From positions 3,088,501 through 3,152,500 of the forward strand of contig NZ_CP016353.1 of assembly GCF_002240355.1 (NCBI RefSeq): a DNA stretch of 64,000 nt. The letters run 5' to 3'. The notes beneath the pieces were generated by a model. The model ran no database searches and was not told the origin of the DNA. It worked only from the letters and a program-made list of their open reading frames with translations. This DNA is from Prauserella marina. GTDB lineage: Bacteria; Actinomycetota; Actinomycetes; Mycobacteriales; Pseudonocardiaceae. The translations under genes were made by a program, and so were the position numbers. This document shows positions 42,135 to 50,451 of the stretch, piece after piece. Within the stretch, counting starts at the first letter, position 1. The number at the start of each line of letters is the position of its first letter.

Positions 42135-42472
42135 TGACGTCCCAACGGTTCGGCGGAAACTGGGGGAACAGACGCGGAGGGGCCGCCGCTCGCACGAAGG
42201 TATGAACCTTTACGTGCCGACAGCTACTCTGGGTCTTGCCCCGTCGGCGTTCTGGTCATTCGTCCGGGTGAGCCAGCGGCTGGGCTCAGTGCGGCGATCA
42301 CCCGGGCGCATTCGTCATTCCTTTGCCTGCAAAGAAGATTCGCTGACCGGGCCGCAGCCTAGCAGCAGGAGAACGGCAAGTGGGACAAGGGCACCGCGCG
42401 ACGGCGCCGTGCTGCCGAAGGGAATGAGAGCGCCGGTGACGGCGAGCGTTCCGGCTGGCTACTGTGGACGGT
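42135..42472. other. Gap without a recognised gene
   Basis: This 338-base stretch lies between two genes of the minus strand. I see no convincing coding frame, repeat or clear hairpin. It should contain the promoter of the condensation-domain gene. Confidence 0.5.
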
Positions 42473-42826
42473 TCAGGCGGTGGTGTGGCGAGTCGCCAGT
42501 CTGCCCAGCGTCATCATGAGGGGAAAGCCGACGATGGCGAGCAGGACGGTACCCGCTCCGATGCCGCCCAGTACGGCGAACACCACGAAGCTCACCGCGG
42601 CGAGCGCGCCCGCGATCGTGCCGTGCGTCGATGACAGTCGTGAGGCGCCGAGGACGGCCTCGGCGGCGAGCAGCACGAATGCCATCGGTGCCGCGGCGTC
42701 GACGAGGTGAAGCAGAAACGCTGTCAGCACGAAAAGCACGCCTGCCCGCGCGAGCGCGAAGCCCTGCGGTACGCCCGCGTTACGACCGCTGGTTCGCTCC
42801 ATCCGGACAGTCACAGCTACTGTCAT
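42473..42826 (-). CDS. Small hydrophobic membrane protein
   Basis: About 117 residues with four predicted hydrophobic segments (residues about 28-45, 47-65, 70-92 and 94-110) and no recognised motif. The ATG at 42826 has GGGAGC at a longish distance; the ATG at 42802 is an alternative. The family is not recognised. It is divergent from the DeoR gene. Confidence 0.55.
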   Translation of the reverse strand: MTVAVTVRMERTSGRNAGVPQGFALARAGVLFVLTAFLLHLVDAAAPMAFVLLAAEAVLGASRLSSTHGTIAGALAAVSFVVFAVLGGIGAGTVLLAIVGFPLMMTLGRLATRHTTA

Positions 42827-43188
42827 CGCAGTGCGAGCTCCCGCTTTCAAGATGCCGCTGGTGTTCTTGACGTTTTCCTAACGCCGGTTTTTACACCCGA
42901 AACCGAGCCGTCCTGAGTCCTTGGATCCACTGTGGACATACTTGGCCACGTCGAATTCTGTGTGAATATGTCGGACTGGGTAAACGCGGCAAACCGCGCG
43001 AAGCGGGCGGGCAGACGAGCCAGACCGCCTGCCGGGACACAAAATCAGCAAAATACCGGGCATCCGGCGAGCCGGAACCGCTGCCGCCGTGGTGTTGACT
43101 GTTGCCGGGAATCCTCGATGTGCGTGCGATAATGTGCGACCCTTGACGAGGGTTGGGGCCGGGAACCACAGCGAGCGGAGGGGCGGCG
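42827..43188. promoter_or_regulatory. Divergent intergenic region with extended -10 promoter for the DeoR gene
   Basis: TGCGATAAT at 43125-43133 is a good extended -10 element (TGN plus GATAAT), about 55 bases before the DeoR ATG. No clear -35 is visible. TCCACTGTGGA at 42926-42936 is one of the short palindromes recurring in this window. Nothing here looks coding. Confidence 0.45.
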
Positions 43189-44019
43189 ATGCTGGCGAGC
43201 CAACGGCGGGCACGGATACTCGATGAGATCCGTCGCAGCGGCGCCGTGCAGGTCAGCGATCTGGTGGCCCGGCTCGGCGTGTCGGACATGACGATCCGCA
43301 GGGACCTCGGTGTTCTCGCGCGTGAGGGGCAACTCCAGAAGGTGCACGGTGGCGCCGTGCTTCCGGGAGGGCGCAGTACCGAGGAACCGGGCTTCGCCGC
43401 GAAATCCAACCGGCAGAACGCCGAGAAGGAAGCGATCGCGACGGAGGCGCTGAGCCTCGTCGAGCCGGGAATGGCGCTCGGTCTCTCGGGTGGTACGACG
43501 ACCTGGACGTTCGCCAGATCGCTGAGGGACGTCCCCGACATCACCGTCGTGACCAATTCCGTGCAGGTGGCCGATCTGTTCTCAGGGCAACCGCGTCCTG
43601 ATCAGACGGTCGTGCTCACCGGAGGCATCCGCACGCCGTCCGAGGCCCTCGTCGGCCCGTTCGCCGTCGCCGCGATCCGTTCGGTCAACCTCGACCTGAT
43701 GTTCCTCGGCGTGCACGGCATGGATCTGCGCAGCGGGTTCACCACTCCCAATCTCGTGGAGGCCGAGACCGACCGGGCTTTCGTCGAAGCGTCGCGGCGG
43801 TTCGTCGTACTCGCCGACCACACCAAATACGGTGTGCTCGGGATCAGCACCATCGCCGGTATCGAGGCGGCCGACGTGCTGATCACCGATTCCGGTCTCG
43901 CGGAGGAGTACCGGGGCCCCTTGCGCGAGCGGGTCGGCGAACTCATCGTCGCGCACGCGGCCGTCCCGGAGCAGCCGGTCCCGCAACCGTCGGTGGAATC
44001 GGCTCGTTCGGCGGAGTGA
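43189..44019 (+). CDS. DeoR-family transcriptional regulator
   Basis: The 276-residue protein has the DeoR helix-turn-helix (RRARILDEIRRSGAVQVSDL, then RLGVSDMTIRRDLGVLAREG) and the conserved KVHGGAVLP linker. The C-terminal phosphosugar-sensing domain shows GLSGGTTTWTFARSL, VTNSVQVADL and ADHTKYGVLG. Members repress sugar operons and respond to sugar phosphates. In related genomes such a gene often precedes galT; here only a broken galT remains 1.3 kb downstream, so the original target may be lost. GGAGGGG precedes the ATG. Confidence 0.85.
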   Translation: MLASQRRARILDEIRRSGAVQVSDLVARLGVSDMTIRRDLGVLAREGQLQKVHGGAVLPGGRSTEEPGFAAKSNRQNAEKEAIATEALSLVEPGMALGLSGGTTTWTFARSLRDVPDITVVTNSVQVADLFSGQPRPDQTVVLTGGIRTPSEALVGPFAVAAIRSVNLDLMFLGVHGMDLRSGFTTPNLVEAETDRAFVEASRRFVVLADHTKYGVLGISTIAGIEAADVLITDSGLAEEYRGPLRERVGELIVAHAAVPEQPVPQPSVESARSAE

Positions 44020-44233
44020 CGGCGGGGCAAGCCCGTACGGTCGAGGACACCTTCGGCCCTGCCGTTACTGGATCGGAATGAAACCAGGGTGTCCGCGCTG
44101 GGTGGACTGCTAGCTTTCCGCCGGGGAGTCTGGAATGTCTCCTTCGGCTGGGCCTGGTGCCGTGAGCCAGCCGATACCGAAAGCAGCCGACCGGCTCGAA
44201 GCCGGTCCGGACACCAGCGAAGGACGAGCCACC

Positions 44234-45010
44234 ATGACGTATCCGCCGCAGCACGACATGCCCGGATGGCGGGGTGAGCCCGGACATGGGGCGCGATCCG
44301 GTACGTACGGCGGAGCTGGCGTACCACCACGACCCCCGAAGAGGGGATTGCTGATCGGGATCGTCAGTGCGGCTCTCGTCGCGGTCGTGGCTGTCGGCGT
44401 CGTCTTCTACGTCACGAGAGACGGCGGTTCCGGCGACGACGGTGCGCCGGTCGCGCAAGGTCGGGGCGGATTCGAGATCAGCGCGGACGAACCGGAGAGT
44501 CCGGAGCAACCCGGCGACGACACCCCCGATTCGCACCGAGGCGGGACCTGGCGGTACATCGACGACCTGTGCGACAGGGTCACCATCGATCCCTATGTCT
44601 CAGGTATGTCCGAGGCGTCGCCGAGGCTGGATTTCGACTTCGAACTCGGGAGTGGTCAAGGGTCGATGGGCTGCGTGCTCAATTACCGGGGCGAGGGCCG
44701 TTCGGTGGTGCTGAGTGTCGCGATCTGGGTGGGTTCGACGCCCGAAAAGGCGAAGGCGACGTATGAGAAGAACATCGAATACTACTACCAGGACGACCCG
44801 GTCGAAACGGTTCTTCCCGGTGACTGGGATCAGTCGGTCGTACGTACCGGGGGAGGCATCTCCGAAACCAGCGTGAATTCGGCTGTCCTGCTTGAGCACG
44901 TGACCGCGTATGTGCACGTCGGCGGCAGCGGCCTTCCCTACACCGAAGCCGAGATCCCCGGCATGGCATTGCGGACGATCGAGGAAATGCTTGAGCTGAC
45001 CTCGGTGTGA
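44234..45010 (+). CDS. Membrane-anchored extracellular protein of unknown function
   Basis: The 258-residue protein has a Gly/Pro-rich cytoplasmic N-terminus, one membrane segment (about residues 38-59, GIVSAALVAVVAVGVVFYVT) and an external domain with two cysteines (LCDRVTIDPYVSG and GSMGCVLNYRG). The outside domain is reminiscent of DUF3558-type envelope proteins but the match is weak. AAGGACGAG lies before the ATG at 44234. There is no obvious functional partner. Confidence 0.65.
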   Translation: MTYPPQHDMPGWRGEPGHGARSGTYGGAGVPPRPPKRGLLIGIVSAALVAVVAVGVVFYVTRDGGSGDDGAPVAQGRGGFEISADEPESPEQPGDDTPDSHRGGTWRYIDDLCDRVTIDPYVSGMSEASPRLDFDFELGSGQGSMGCVLNYRGEGRSVVLSVAIWVGSTPEKAKATYEKNIEYYYQDDPVETVLPGDWDQSVVRTGGGISETSVNSAVLLEHVTAYVHVGGSGLPYTEAEIPGMALRTIEEMLELTSV

Positions 45011-45055
45011 ACGGCGCACTGCGGCCTGTCCGGCGTGCTCAATCCACAATGGACA

Positions 45056-45325
45056 GTCCTTGGCTCGGCGTCGTTGCCCGAACGCCAGCCATCGTTGCAC
45101 CGTGACGACGACGAGCAGGATGGTGCCGCTCACCAGCGCCTGCCAGTTCGATTTCAGCGACCCGATCTGGTTGATGACGTGCTTGATCACCTGGAGCAGC
45201 AGCAGCAGCACGCCGACGAGCGAGCCGAGCCGGTACCCGCGCCACCGGTGAGCAGTGTGCCGCCCAGTACCACGGCAGAGATGACCTCCAGTTCCATGCC
45301 CACGCCGAGCACCGGTATAGGTCGG
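45056..45325 (-). pseudogene. Remnant of a sugar ABC-transporter permease (RbsC-like C-terminus)
   Basis: Reading the minus strand from 45321, PIPVLGVGMELEVISAVVLG then GTLLTGG matches the conserved loop of RbsC/XylH-type permeases. The continuation RLGSLVGVLLLL and IKHVINQIGSLKSNWQALV is in a different frame, with the shift at about 45240-45255. Only the last fifth of such a gene is present. It abuts a decayed galT on the other strand. Confidence 0.6.
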
Positions 45326-45844
45326 CACCGTCGTCCGCACCACGGGAAGGCTTATCAGTTCGGCGGCGTCGCAATTGCGGCTCGATCCGCTGCTGGACGA
45401 ATGGGTCATGATGGCGGCGCACCGGCAGCACCGGGCGTTCCGGCCCGCCGAGGAGAATTGCCCGTTCTGCCCGTCGGGGCGGGGCAGGCAGGCGGAGATT
45501 TCCGCCGCGAGCTACACCGTCGCGAGCTCCGAGAGCCTGTCCACCCTCGCCGACCCCGAGCGGGCCGACATCAGGCATCCGCTGGTTGCGGCCGGGCTCA
45601 AGACGCTGTGAGGTCGTGTGCTTCACGAGTGATCACAACGCCCGCTTCGCCGATCTGAGTGCCGAACAGGCGGTGCTCGTCTGGACGCGCTGGCCGACCG
45701 GACCAGCGAACTGTCCGCATTGGACGGCTGACAGCTCAAGCACCTCGCCGGTTCGGAGTCGGGGATGGGTGCCTCATCACCGACTCGCTGCCGGAAGACG
45801 TCGCGGCCCGGCTCAGGGAGATCGGAGCCGAGCCGCGATGCTAG
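45321..45844 (+). pseudogene. galT: Decayed galT (galactose-1-phosphate uridylyltransferase)
   Basis: Three GalT pieces occur in order but in different frames. LDPLLDEWVMMAAHRQHRAF with ENCPFCPSGRGRQAEI is the N-terminal zinc and substrate region. CEVVCFTSDHNARFADLS (about 45610-45670) is the middle. GSESGMGA followed after a shift by ITDSLPEDVAARLREIG is the C-terminus, ending at a TAG at 45844. The whole is about 175 codons instead of about 350, and the catalytic HPH region is missing. Large deletions and at least two frameshifts make it non-functional. Confidence 0.7.
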
Positions 45845-46365
45845 GCCGCTGGCGCCGGATGAAGCCCAGCCACCAGGTTGAACGAGCCGGTGAGCTGGTT
45901 GAGCGCGACAAGGCCGACCACATCGGCGATGATCCGCTCGGTCCAGCCGTGCTCGCCCAGCTCCGCGATGTCGGCGTCGGTGAGACCCGATGGCTCGGCC
46001 AGTACCCGCACGGCGAAGGTCAGCAGCGCGGTTTCCCGCTCGTCGGCGGCGACCCCCTGCCTCGCGAGCGTGATGCCGGACTCGGTGACCCCGGCTTTGC
46101 GCGCGGCCCGCGTGTGGGCGGCCAGGCACAGCTCGCAGCCGATCCACTGCTGGAGCGCCAGCGAGATCTTCTCGCTCAGCGCCCGTGGCAGCGTGGCTCG
46201 CTTCATCGCCCTCGACAGTTCGAGGTAGCCCATGAGCAGTGCGGGGGAGTGTGCCATGGTCGCGACCATGGGGCCCACCTGCCCCGAACGCTCGGTGAGC
46301 TCGGCGAGCACGGCACGCGAACGCTCGGGTGCGGTGTCCTGATCGGCGGCTGCGATGCGGGGCAC
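45841..46365 (-). CDS. AhpD/carboxymuconolactone-decarboxylase-family protein
   Basis: The 174-residue protein has the AhpD-type redox motif GCELCLAAHTRAARKAG, with Cys77, Cys80 and His84 (ExxCxxCxxxH), in an all-helical fold. Such proteins reduce peroxides or serve as thiol-dependent antioxidants; decarboxylase activity is unlikely with the cysteine pair. GAGGAGGAACC precedes the GTG. Its promoter contains two ATACCC-N5-GGGTAY palindromes, suggesting control by a CsoR-family metal or sulfide sensor. Confidence 0.82.
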   Translation of the reverse strand: MPRIAAADQDTAPERSRAVLAELTERSGQVGPMVATMAHSPALLMGYLELSRAMKRATLPRALSEKISLALQQWIGCELCLAAHTRAARKAGVTESGITLARQGVAADERETALLTFAVRVLAEPSGLTDADIAELGEHGWTERIIADVVGLVALNQLTGSFNLVAGLHPAPAA

Positions 46366-46387
46366 GGTTCCTCCTCGTGACTCGCGG

Positions 46388-46440
46388 ATACCCGGCCGGG
46401 GTATGCGTCGTTTATACCCCTACAGGGTACCGAAAAGCAA
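46388..46440 (-). promoter_or_regulatory. Promoter of the AhpD-like gene with two CsoR-type operators
   Basis: On the minus strand TTGCTT (46435-46440) and TATAAA (46411-46416) form a promoter with an 18-base spacer. ATACCC-N5-GGGTAT lies at 46388-46404 and ATACCC-N5-GGGTAC at 46414-46430, centres 26 bases apart. One covers the -10/spacer and the other lies just downstream of the expected start. The half-sites match those bound by CsoR/CstR-family sensors; no such gene is in the window. Confidence 0.55.
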
Positions 46441-46500
46441 TGATCGATTCCCTGAGCCGAGCGGGACGGGAGTCGCCGCGGGGGAGGGTTAGTCTGCTCT

Positions 46501-46536
46501 GTTGTGCGAGATGTTGTGCGAGATGTTGTGCGAGAC
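46501..46536 (+). repeat. 12-bp triplicate at the start of the PucR gene
   Basis: GTTGTGCGAGAT occurs three times in tandem, the last copy with one change. It places in-frame GTG codons at 46504, 46516 and 46528, each a possible start, and encodes repeated VRDV. Slippage here would alter the protein by four residues without breaking the frame, and would change the distance from GGGGAGGG (46481-46488). Confidence 0.75.
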
Positions 46537-47751
46537 GCGCGAGGTGATACCGCGTCGGCGAGTACCAGGACGCTTGCCGAGGCGTGGCTGACCGATGTCG
46601 ATGTGCTGACCGGCCGGTTGCTGACGGCGATCTTCACCGACAATCCGGAGTGGACCGACTACGAACCGGTACCCCGCGCCGATCTGCGCGAAGGCTGCAA
46701 GCAGTACCTGACCCGGATACTGGAGATCCTCAGCGGTGCGGCCGGAGGGCCGGACGGGGACGACGTCGCCGCCTCGATCGGCAGGCACAGGGCCGAACAG
46801 GGCGTCCGCCTCGAAGTGATGTTGCGGACCTTCCGGCTCGGCGGCCGCATCGTGTGGGAGGCGCTGCTCGAACAGGCGGAGCTGACCGGGGTGGCCCCGC
46901 ACGACGTGCTGGAGGCCGGTACCGCGATGTGGTCGGTGATCGACGGGCTGTCCTCGACGCTGTCGACGTACTACCGCAACACCGAGCTGGAGCGCGTCCG
47001 GCTCGACGAGCAGCGACGGCACGCGCTGATCGAGGACCTGCTCGGCGGAAGGGCGGGTGACGCGACGTTCGCGGCGAGGGCGGCGAGCGAGCTGAACCTG
47101 CCAGCGGGCGGTGGTTACGTCGTCGTGGTGGCCGACCAGGCCGCCGACGGTACCCCGGCGCTGTCGAGCCCGAGGGCGACGCTCAGCGCGCTGCGGATCT
47201 TCTCGGTCTGGCAGTCCAGAGTGGATACCGAGGTCGGCATCGTCGCGCTGGAGAACCGGCCGCCTGCCGCGGTGCTCGACCGGTTGCGTCCGCTGGCCAG
47301 GGGCAGAGCCGGGGTGTCGCCGCCCGTCGCCTCGCTCACCGAGATCGGCACGGCACACGCGCTGGCTCAGGTCGCGTTGGGCACCTCGCCCAAGGGGGCG
47401 GCCGAGGTGGTCTCACTGGAACAGCGCTACCCGGAGGCGCTGCTCGTGCGCTCGCCCGAACTGGCGGCGCGCATGGCAGGTCAGGTCCTCGGCGGCGTGC
47501 TCGCCAGGCCCGAGAAGGAACGTGACGTGCTGTTGCGGACCATCACCGCCTGGCTGGAGGAGAACCGCTCCGCCGCCAACGCCGCCGTGCGCCTGCACTG
47601 CCACCGCAACACCGTGTTGAACCGGTTGCAGCGCGTGGCCGAGCTGATCGGAAGGCCGCTTGAGGGGCGGAAGGCCTACGTCGAGCTATCTCTCGCGCTG
47701 TCGGCGCTCGACCTGCCCCGCGACGAGGAGGGCCCGGCGCCGGGGGCGTGA
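46504..47751 (+). CDS. PucR/CdaR-type transcriptional regulator
   Basis: Up to 415 residues. The N-terminal half is helical and matches the RsbR/GGDEF-like region of actinobacterial PucR proteins (EQGVRLEVMLRTFRLGGRIVW). The C-terminus has the PucR helix-turn-helix AAVRLHCHRNTVLNRLQRVA followed by IGRPLEGRKAYVELSLAL. The start is ambiguous because three tandem GTG codons are available. It lies upstream of and in the same direction as the 2-oxoacid dehydrogenase operon, separated by a strong hairpin, and is a candidate activator of it. Confidence 0.82.
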   Translation: MRDVVRDVVRDARGDTASASTRTLAEAWLTDVDVLTGRLLTAIFTDNPEWTDYEPVPRADLREGCKQYLTRILEILSGAAGGPDGDDVAASIGRHRAEQGVRLEVMLRTFRLGGRIVWEALLEQAELTGVAPHDVLEAGTAMWSVIDGLSSTLSTYYRNTELERVRLDEQRRHALIEDLLGGRAGDATFAARAASELNLPAGGGYVVVVADQAADGTPALSSPRATLSALRIFSVWQSRVDTEVGIVALENRPPAAVLDRLRPLARGRAGVSPPVASLTEIGTAHALAQVALGTSPKGAAEVVSLEQRYPEALLVRSPELAARMAGQVLGGVLARPEKERDVLLRTITAWLEENRSAANAAVRLHCHRNTVLNRLQRVAELIGRPLEGRKAYVELSLALSALDLPRDEEGPAPGA

Positions 47752-47769
47752 CTGGGCGCGATGGGGCTT

Positions 47770-47810
47770 GATCACCCTTGATTGGGCACAGTGCCCAATC
47801 AAGGGTGATC
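47770..47810. terminator. Perfect 20-bp terminator hairpin
   Basis: Positions 47770-47789 and 47791-47810 are perfect inverted copies around a single A. It follows the PucR stop codon and precedes the dehydrogenase operon. Confidence 0.8.
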
Positions 47811-47901
47811 AGTTCTGGGCTGTCGCGCATGGTGCCGGTGCCTCGCGGTCACGACACTCGTCCCTGACCGAGTTGCGTGACGCGAGAAGGAGCACGACGC
47901 C

Positions 47902-49383
47902 GTGCGCGAATTCGATGTGCTGGTGGTCGGTGGCGGGCCTGGTGGCTACGTGGCCGCGATCCGGGCCGCCCAGCGAGGGCTTTCGGTGGCCCTCGTGGAA
48001 AAGGAGCGCGCGGGGGGCGTGTGCCTCAACTGGGGCTGCATTCCCACCAAAGCCATGCTGCGCTCGGCCGAGGTGCTGCAAACCGTGCGGGACGCCGCCG
48101 AGTTCGGGGTCTTCGCCGACAACGTCCGCTTCGACTACGCCACCGTGCGCGGTCGCAAGGACGGCATCGTCAAGGGGCTCACCGACGGCGTCGCGGGCCT
48201 GCTGAAAGCCAATGGCGTCACCGTCATCTCCGGCCACGCCACGTTCACCGGTCCGACCACAGTGGACATTCATGGCGTCGGTTCCTCCCCGCAGGGCCCC
48301 GGCGGCCCGCGCTACGCGGCGGAGCCCGATGGCGCGGCGACGGAGACCGTGTGCGCCCGCGACGTGATCATCGCTACCGGATCGGTTCCCGCGCGCTTGC
48401 CCGTCGATGGCGCGGACCTGCCGGGTGTGGTGACTTCGGACGGGGCGTTCGGGCTCACTGAGATTCCCGGCAGGGTGGTGATCGTCGGAGGCAGCGCGGT
48501 CGGCGCCGAATGGGCGAACCTGTTCGCCACCTTCGGCAGCGACGTGACGATCGTGGAGACCCGGGACCGGCTCGTTCCCGCTGAGGACGCCGACATCGGC
48601 ACGGCGCTCGGCAGGTCGTTCACCCGCAGGGGCATCGAGGTGCTCACCGGCTGCACGGTCGCCGGTATCCGGCAGCGGACGGTGCGCAAGGCGAGGAAGA
48701 ATCAGCCAGCCGGGCTGCTGGTCACCGTCGAGGGGCAGCAGGCGAAAGAACTCGAAGCCGACGTCGTACTGATCGGGGTCGGCCGCACGCCCAACACCGC
48801 GAACCTCAATCTCGCGGCCACCGGTGCCGCCACCGACGAGCGCGGCTTCATCACCGTGGACGAGCGGCTGCGCACCACGACGGAGCACGTGTACGCGATC
48901 GGCGACGTGACGGGCAAGGCACTGCTGGCCCACGTCGCCTCGCATCAGGGCACCACGGCCGCCGACGTCATCGCCGGTCACGAGGCGCACCTCGACTACA
49001 CGGTGATTCCCGCCGCTACCTTCACCCACCCCGAGATCGCGAGCGTCGGTCTCACCGAGGCCGCCGCCGTCGCGGCCGGGCACGACGTCGTCACGGCGAA
49101 GTTCCCGTTCTCGGCGCTGGGAAGGGCGATGAGCGTCGGTGACACCGAGGGATTCGCGAAGATCGTCGCGGGCAAGGTCCACGGCGAGGTGCTCGGCGTG
49201 CACATCATCGGCCCTTCGGCGAGCGACCTGATCACCGAGGGCGCGCTCGCGATGACCACGGAGGCCACGCTCGACGAACTCGCGGGCACGATCCACGCCC
49301 ATCCCACTCTCGGCGAGATCGGCATGGAGGCCGCGCTGACCGCGCTCGGCCTTCCCGTTCACGTCGCACCGAAGAAGCGCTGA
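47902..49383 (+). CDS. lpdA: Dihydrolipoyl dehydrogenase (E3)
   Basis: The 493-residue flavoprotein has the FAD motif VLVVGGGPGGYVAAIRAAQR, the redox disulfide CLNWGC (Cys41 and Cys46), the NAD motif VIVGGSAVGAEWANLFATFG and the active-site HAHPTLGEIGMEA. It reoxidises the lipoyl group of the E2 encoded three genes downstream. A loop near residue 140 (GSSPQGPGGPRYAAEP) is longer than usual. GAAGGAG precedes the GTG. It is first of four genes for one complex. Confidence 0.9.
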   Translation: MREFDVLVVGGGPGGYVAAIRAAQRGLSVALVEKERAGGVCLNWGCIPTKAMLRSAEVLQTVRDAAEFGVFADNVRFDYATVRGRKDGIVKGLTDGVAGLLKANGVTVISGHATFTGPTTVDIHGVGSSPQGPGGPRYAAEPDGAATETVCARDVIIATGSVPARLPVDGADLPGVVTSDGAFGLTEIPGRVVIVGGSAVGAEWANLFATFGSDVTIVETRDRLVPAEDADIGTALGRSFTRRGIEVLTGCTVAGIRQRTVRKARKNQPAGLLVTVEGQQAKELEADVVLIGVGRTPNTANLNLAATGAATDERGFITVDERLRTTTEHVYAIGDVTGKALLAHVASHQGTTAADVIAGHEAHLDYTVIPAATFTHPEIASVGLTEAAAVAAGHDVVTAKFPFSALGRAMSVGDTEGFAKIVAGKVHGEVLGVHIIGPSASDLITEGALAMTTEATLDELAGTIHAHPTLGEIGMEAALTALGLPVHVAPKKR

Positions 49384-49392
49384 GGAGTATCG

Positions 49393-50436
49393 ATGACGGA
49401 GACACTGGACAGGGTCGTCACCGCCCTCTCCGCGGAGGATCCGGGCGTCGTGCGCGGTTACTACCGCGAGATGGTGCTGATCCGCCGGTTCGAGGAACGC
49501 GCGGCGCAGGGCTACACGCAGGCCAAGATCGGCGGCTACTGCCACCTGAATCTCGGCGAGGAGGCGACCGTCGTCGGGTTGATGGCGGCGCTGCGCCCGA
49601 GTGACTATCTGTTCACCAACTACCGCGAGCACGGCTACGCGATCGCCAAGGGCATCGAACCGGGCAGGGTGATGGCCGAGCTGTACGGCCGCACCACCGG
49701 CACCTCGAAGGGCTGGGGCGGCTCGATGCACATGTTCGACACCGGGTCGCGGCTGCTCGGCGGCTACGGCATCGTCGGAGGGCAGCTCCCGCTGGCCGTC
49801 GGCGCGGCGCTCGCCATCGACTACCGGGGCGGCGACGACGTGGTGGTGTGCCAGATGGGCGACGGGACCACCAACATCGGCGCGTTCCACGAATCGCTCA
49901 ACATCGCGGCGCTGTGGAACCTGCCCGTGGTCTTCGTCGTGATCAACAACAACCTCGGCATGGGAACGACGGTCGAGCAGTCGTCGGCGGAGCCGGAGTT
50001 GTTCCGCCGCGCCTCGGCCTACCGGATGACCGGCGAGCGGGTCGACGGTACCGACGTACTCGCGGTGAGGGACGCCGCGACCCGGCTGGTCGCGGGCGCG
50101 AGGGAAGAGGGGAAACCCGCGCTGCTGGAGGCGGTCAGCGAACGGCTCAAGGGACACTCCGTCGTCGACCCCGGAAAGTACCGCGACGCCGAGGCGATCG
50201 AGCGGGCGAGGGGGGCCGATCCGATCACGCGGTTCCGCGCGGAGCTGCTGGAGACCGGATTGCTCGACGAGGCGACCGCCATCGAGATCGAGGCCGCCGC
50301 GCAGGCCGACGCGGACGCGGCGGTCGAATTCGCCGACGCGAGCCCGCATCCCGACCCGGCGACCCTCTTCGACTACACCTACGCCACGCCCGTCGCCGGT
50401 GAGTCGCGGAGGCTCCCCGCCGACCCGCTCTTCTGA
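49393..50436 (+). CDS. 2-oxoacid (pyruvate/acetoin) dehydrogenase E1 alpha subunit
   Basis: The 347-residue subunit has MVLIRRFEERAAQGYTQAKI at the start and the thiamine diphosphate motif GDGTTNIGAFHESLN ending in INNNLGMGT (GDG...NN). GWGGSMHMFDTGSRLLGGYG is a substrate-loop region. This E1 alpha type is shared by heterotetrameric pyruvate and acetoin dehydrogenases. Separate E1 alpha/beta genes and an operon-borne E3 resemble acetoin (aco) clusters, but AcoX-like genes are absent, so the substrate stays open. Confidence 0.88.
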   Translation: MTETLDRVVTALSAEDPGVVRGYYREMVLIRRFEERAAQGYTQAKIGGYCHLNLGEEATVVGLMAALRPSDYLFTNYREHGYAIAKGIEPGRVMAELYGRTTGTSKGWGGSMHMFDTGSRLLGGYGIVGGQLPLAVGAALAIDYRGGDDVVVCQMGDGTTNIGAFHESLNIAALWNLPVVFVVINNNLGMGTTVEQSSAEPELFRRASAYRMTGERVDGTDVLAVRDAATRLVAGAREEGKPALLEAVSERLKGHSVVDPGKYRDAEAIERARGADPITRFRAELLETGLLDEATAIEIEAAAQADADAAVEFADASPHPDPATLFDYTYATPVAGESRRLPADPLF

Positions 50437-50451
50437 CCACAAAGGACTATC

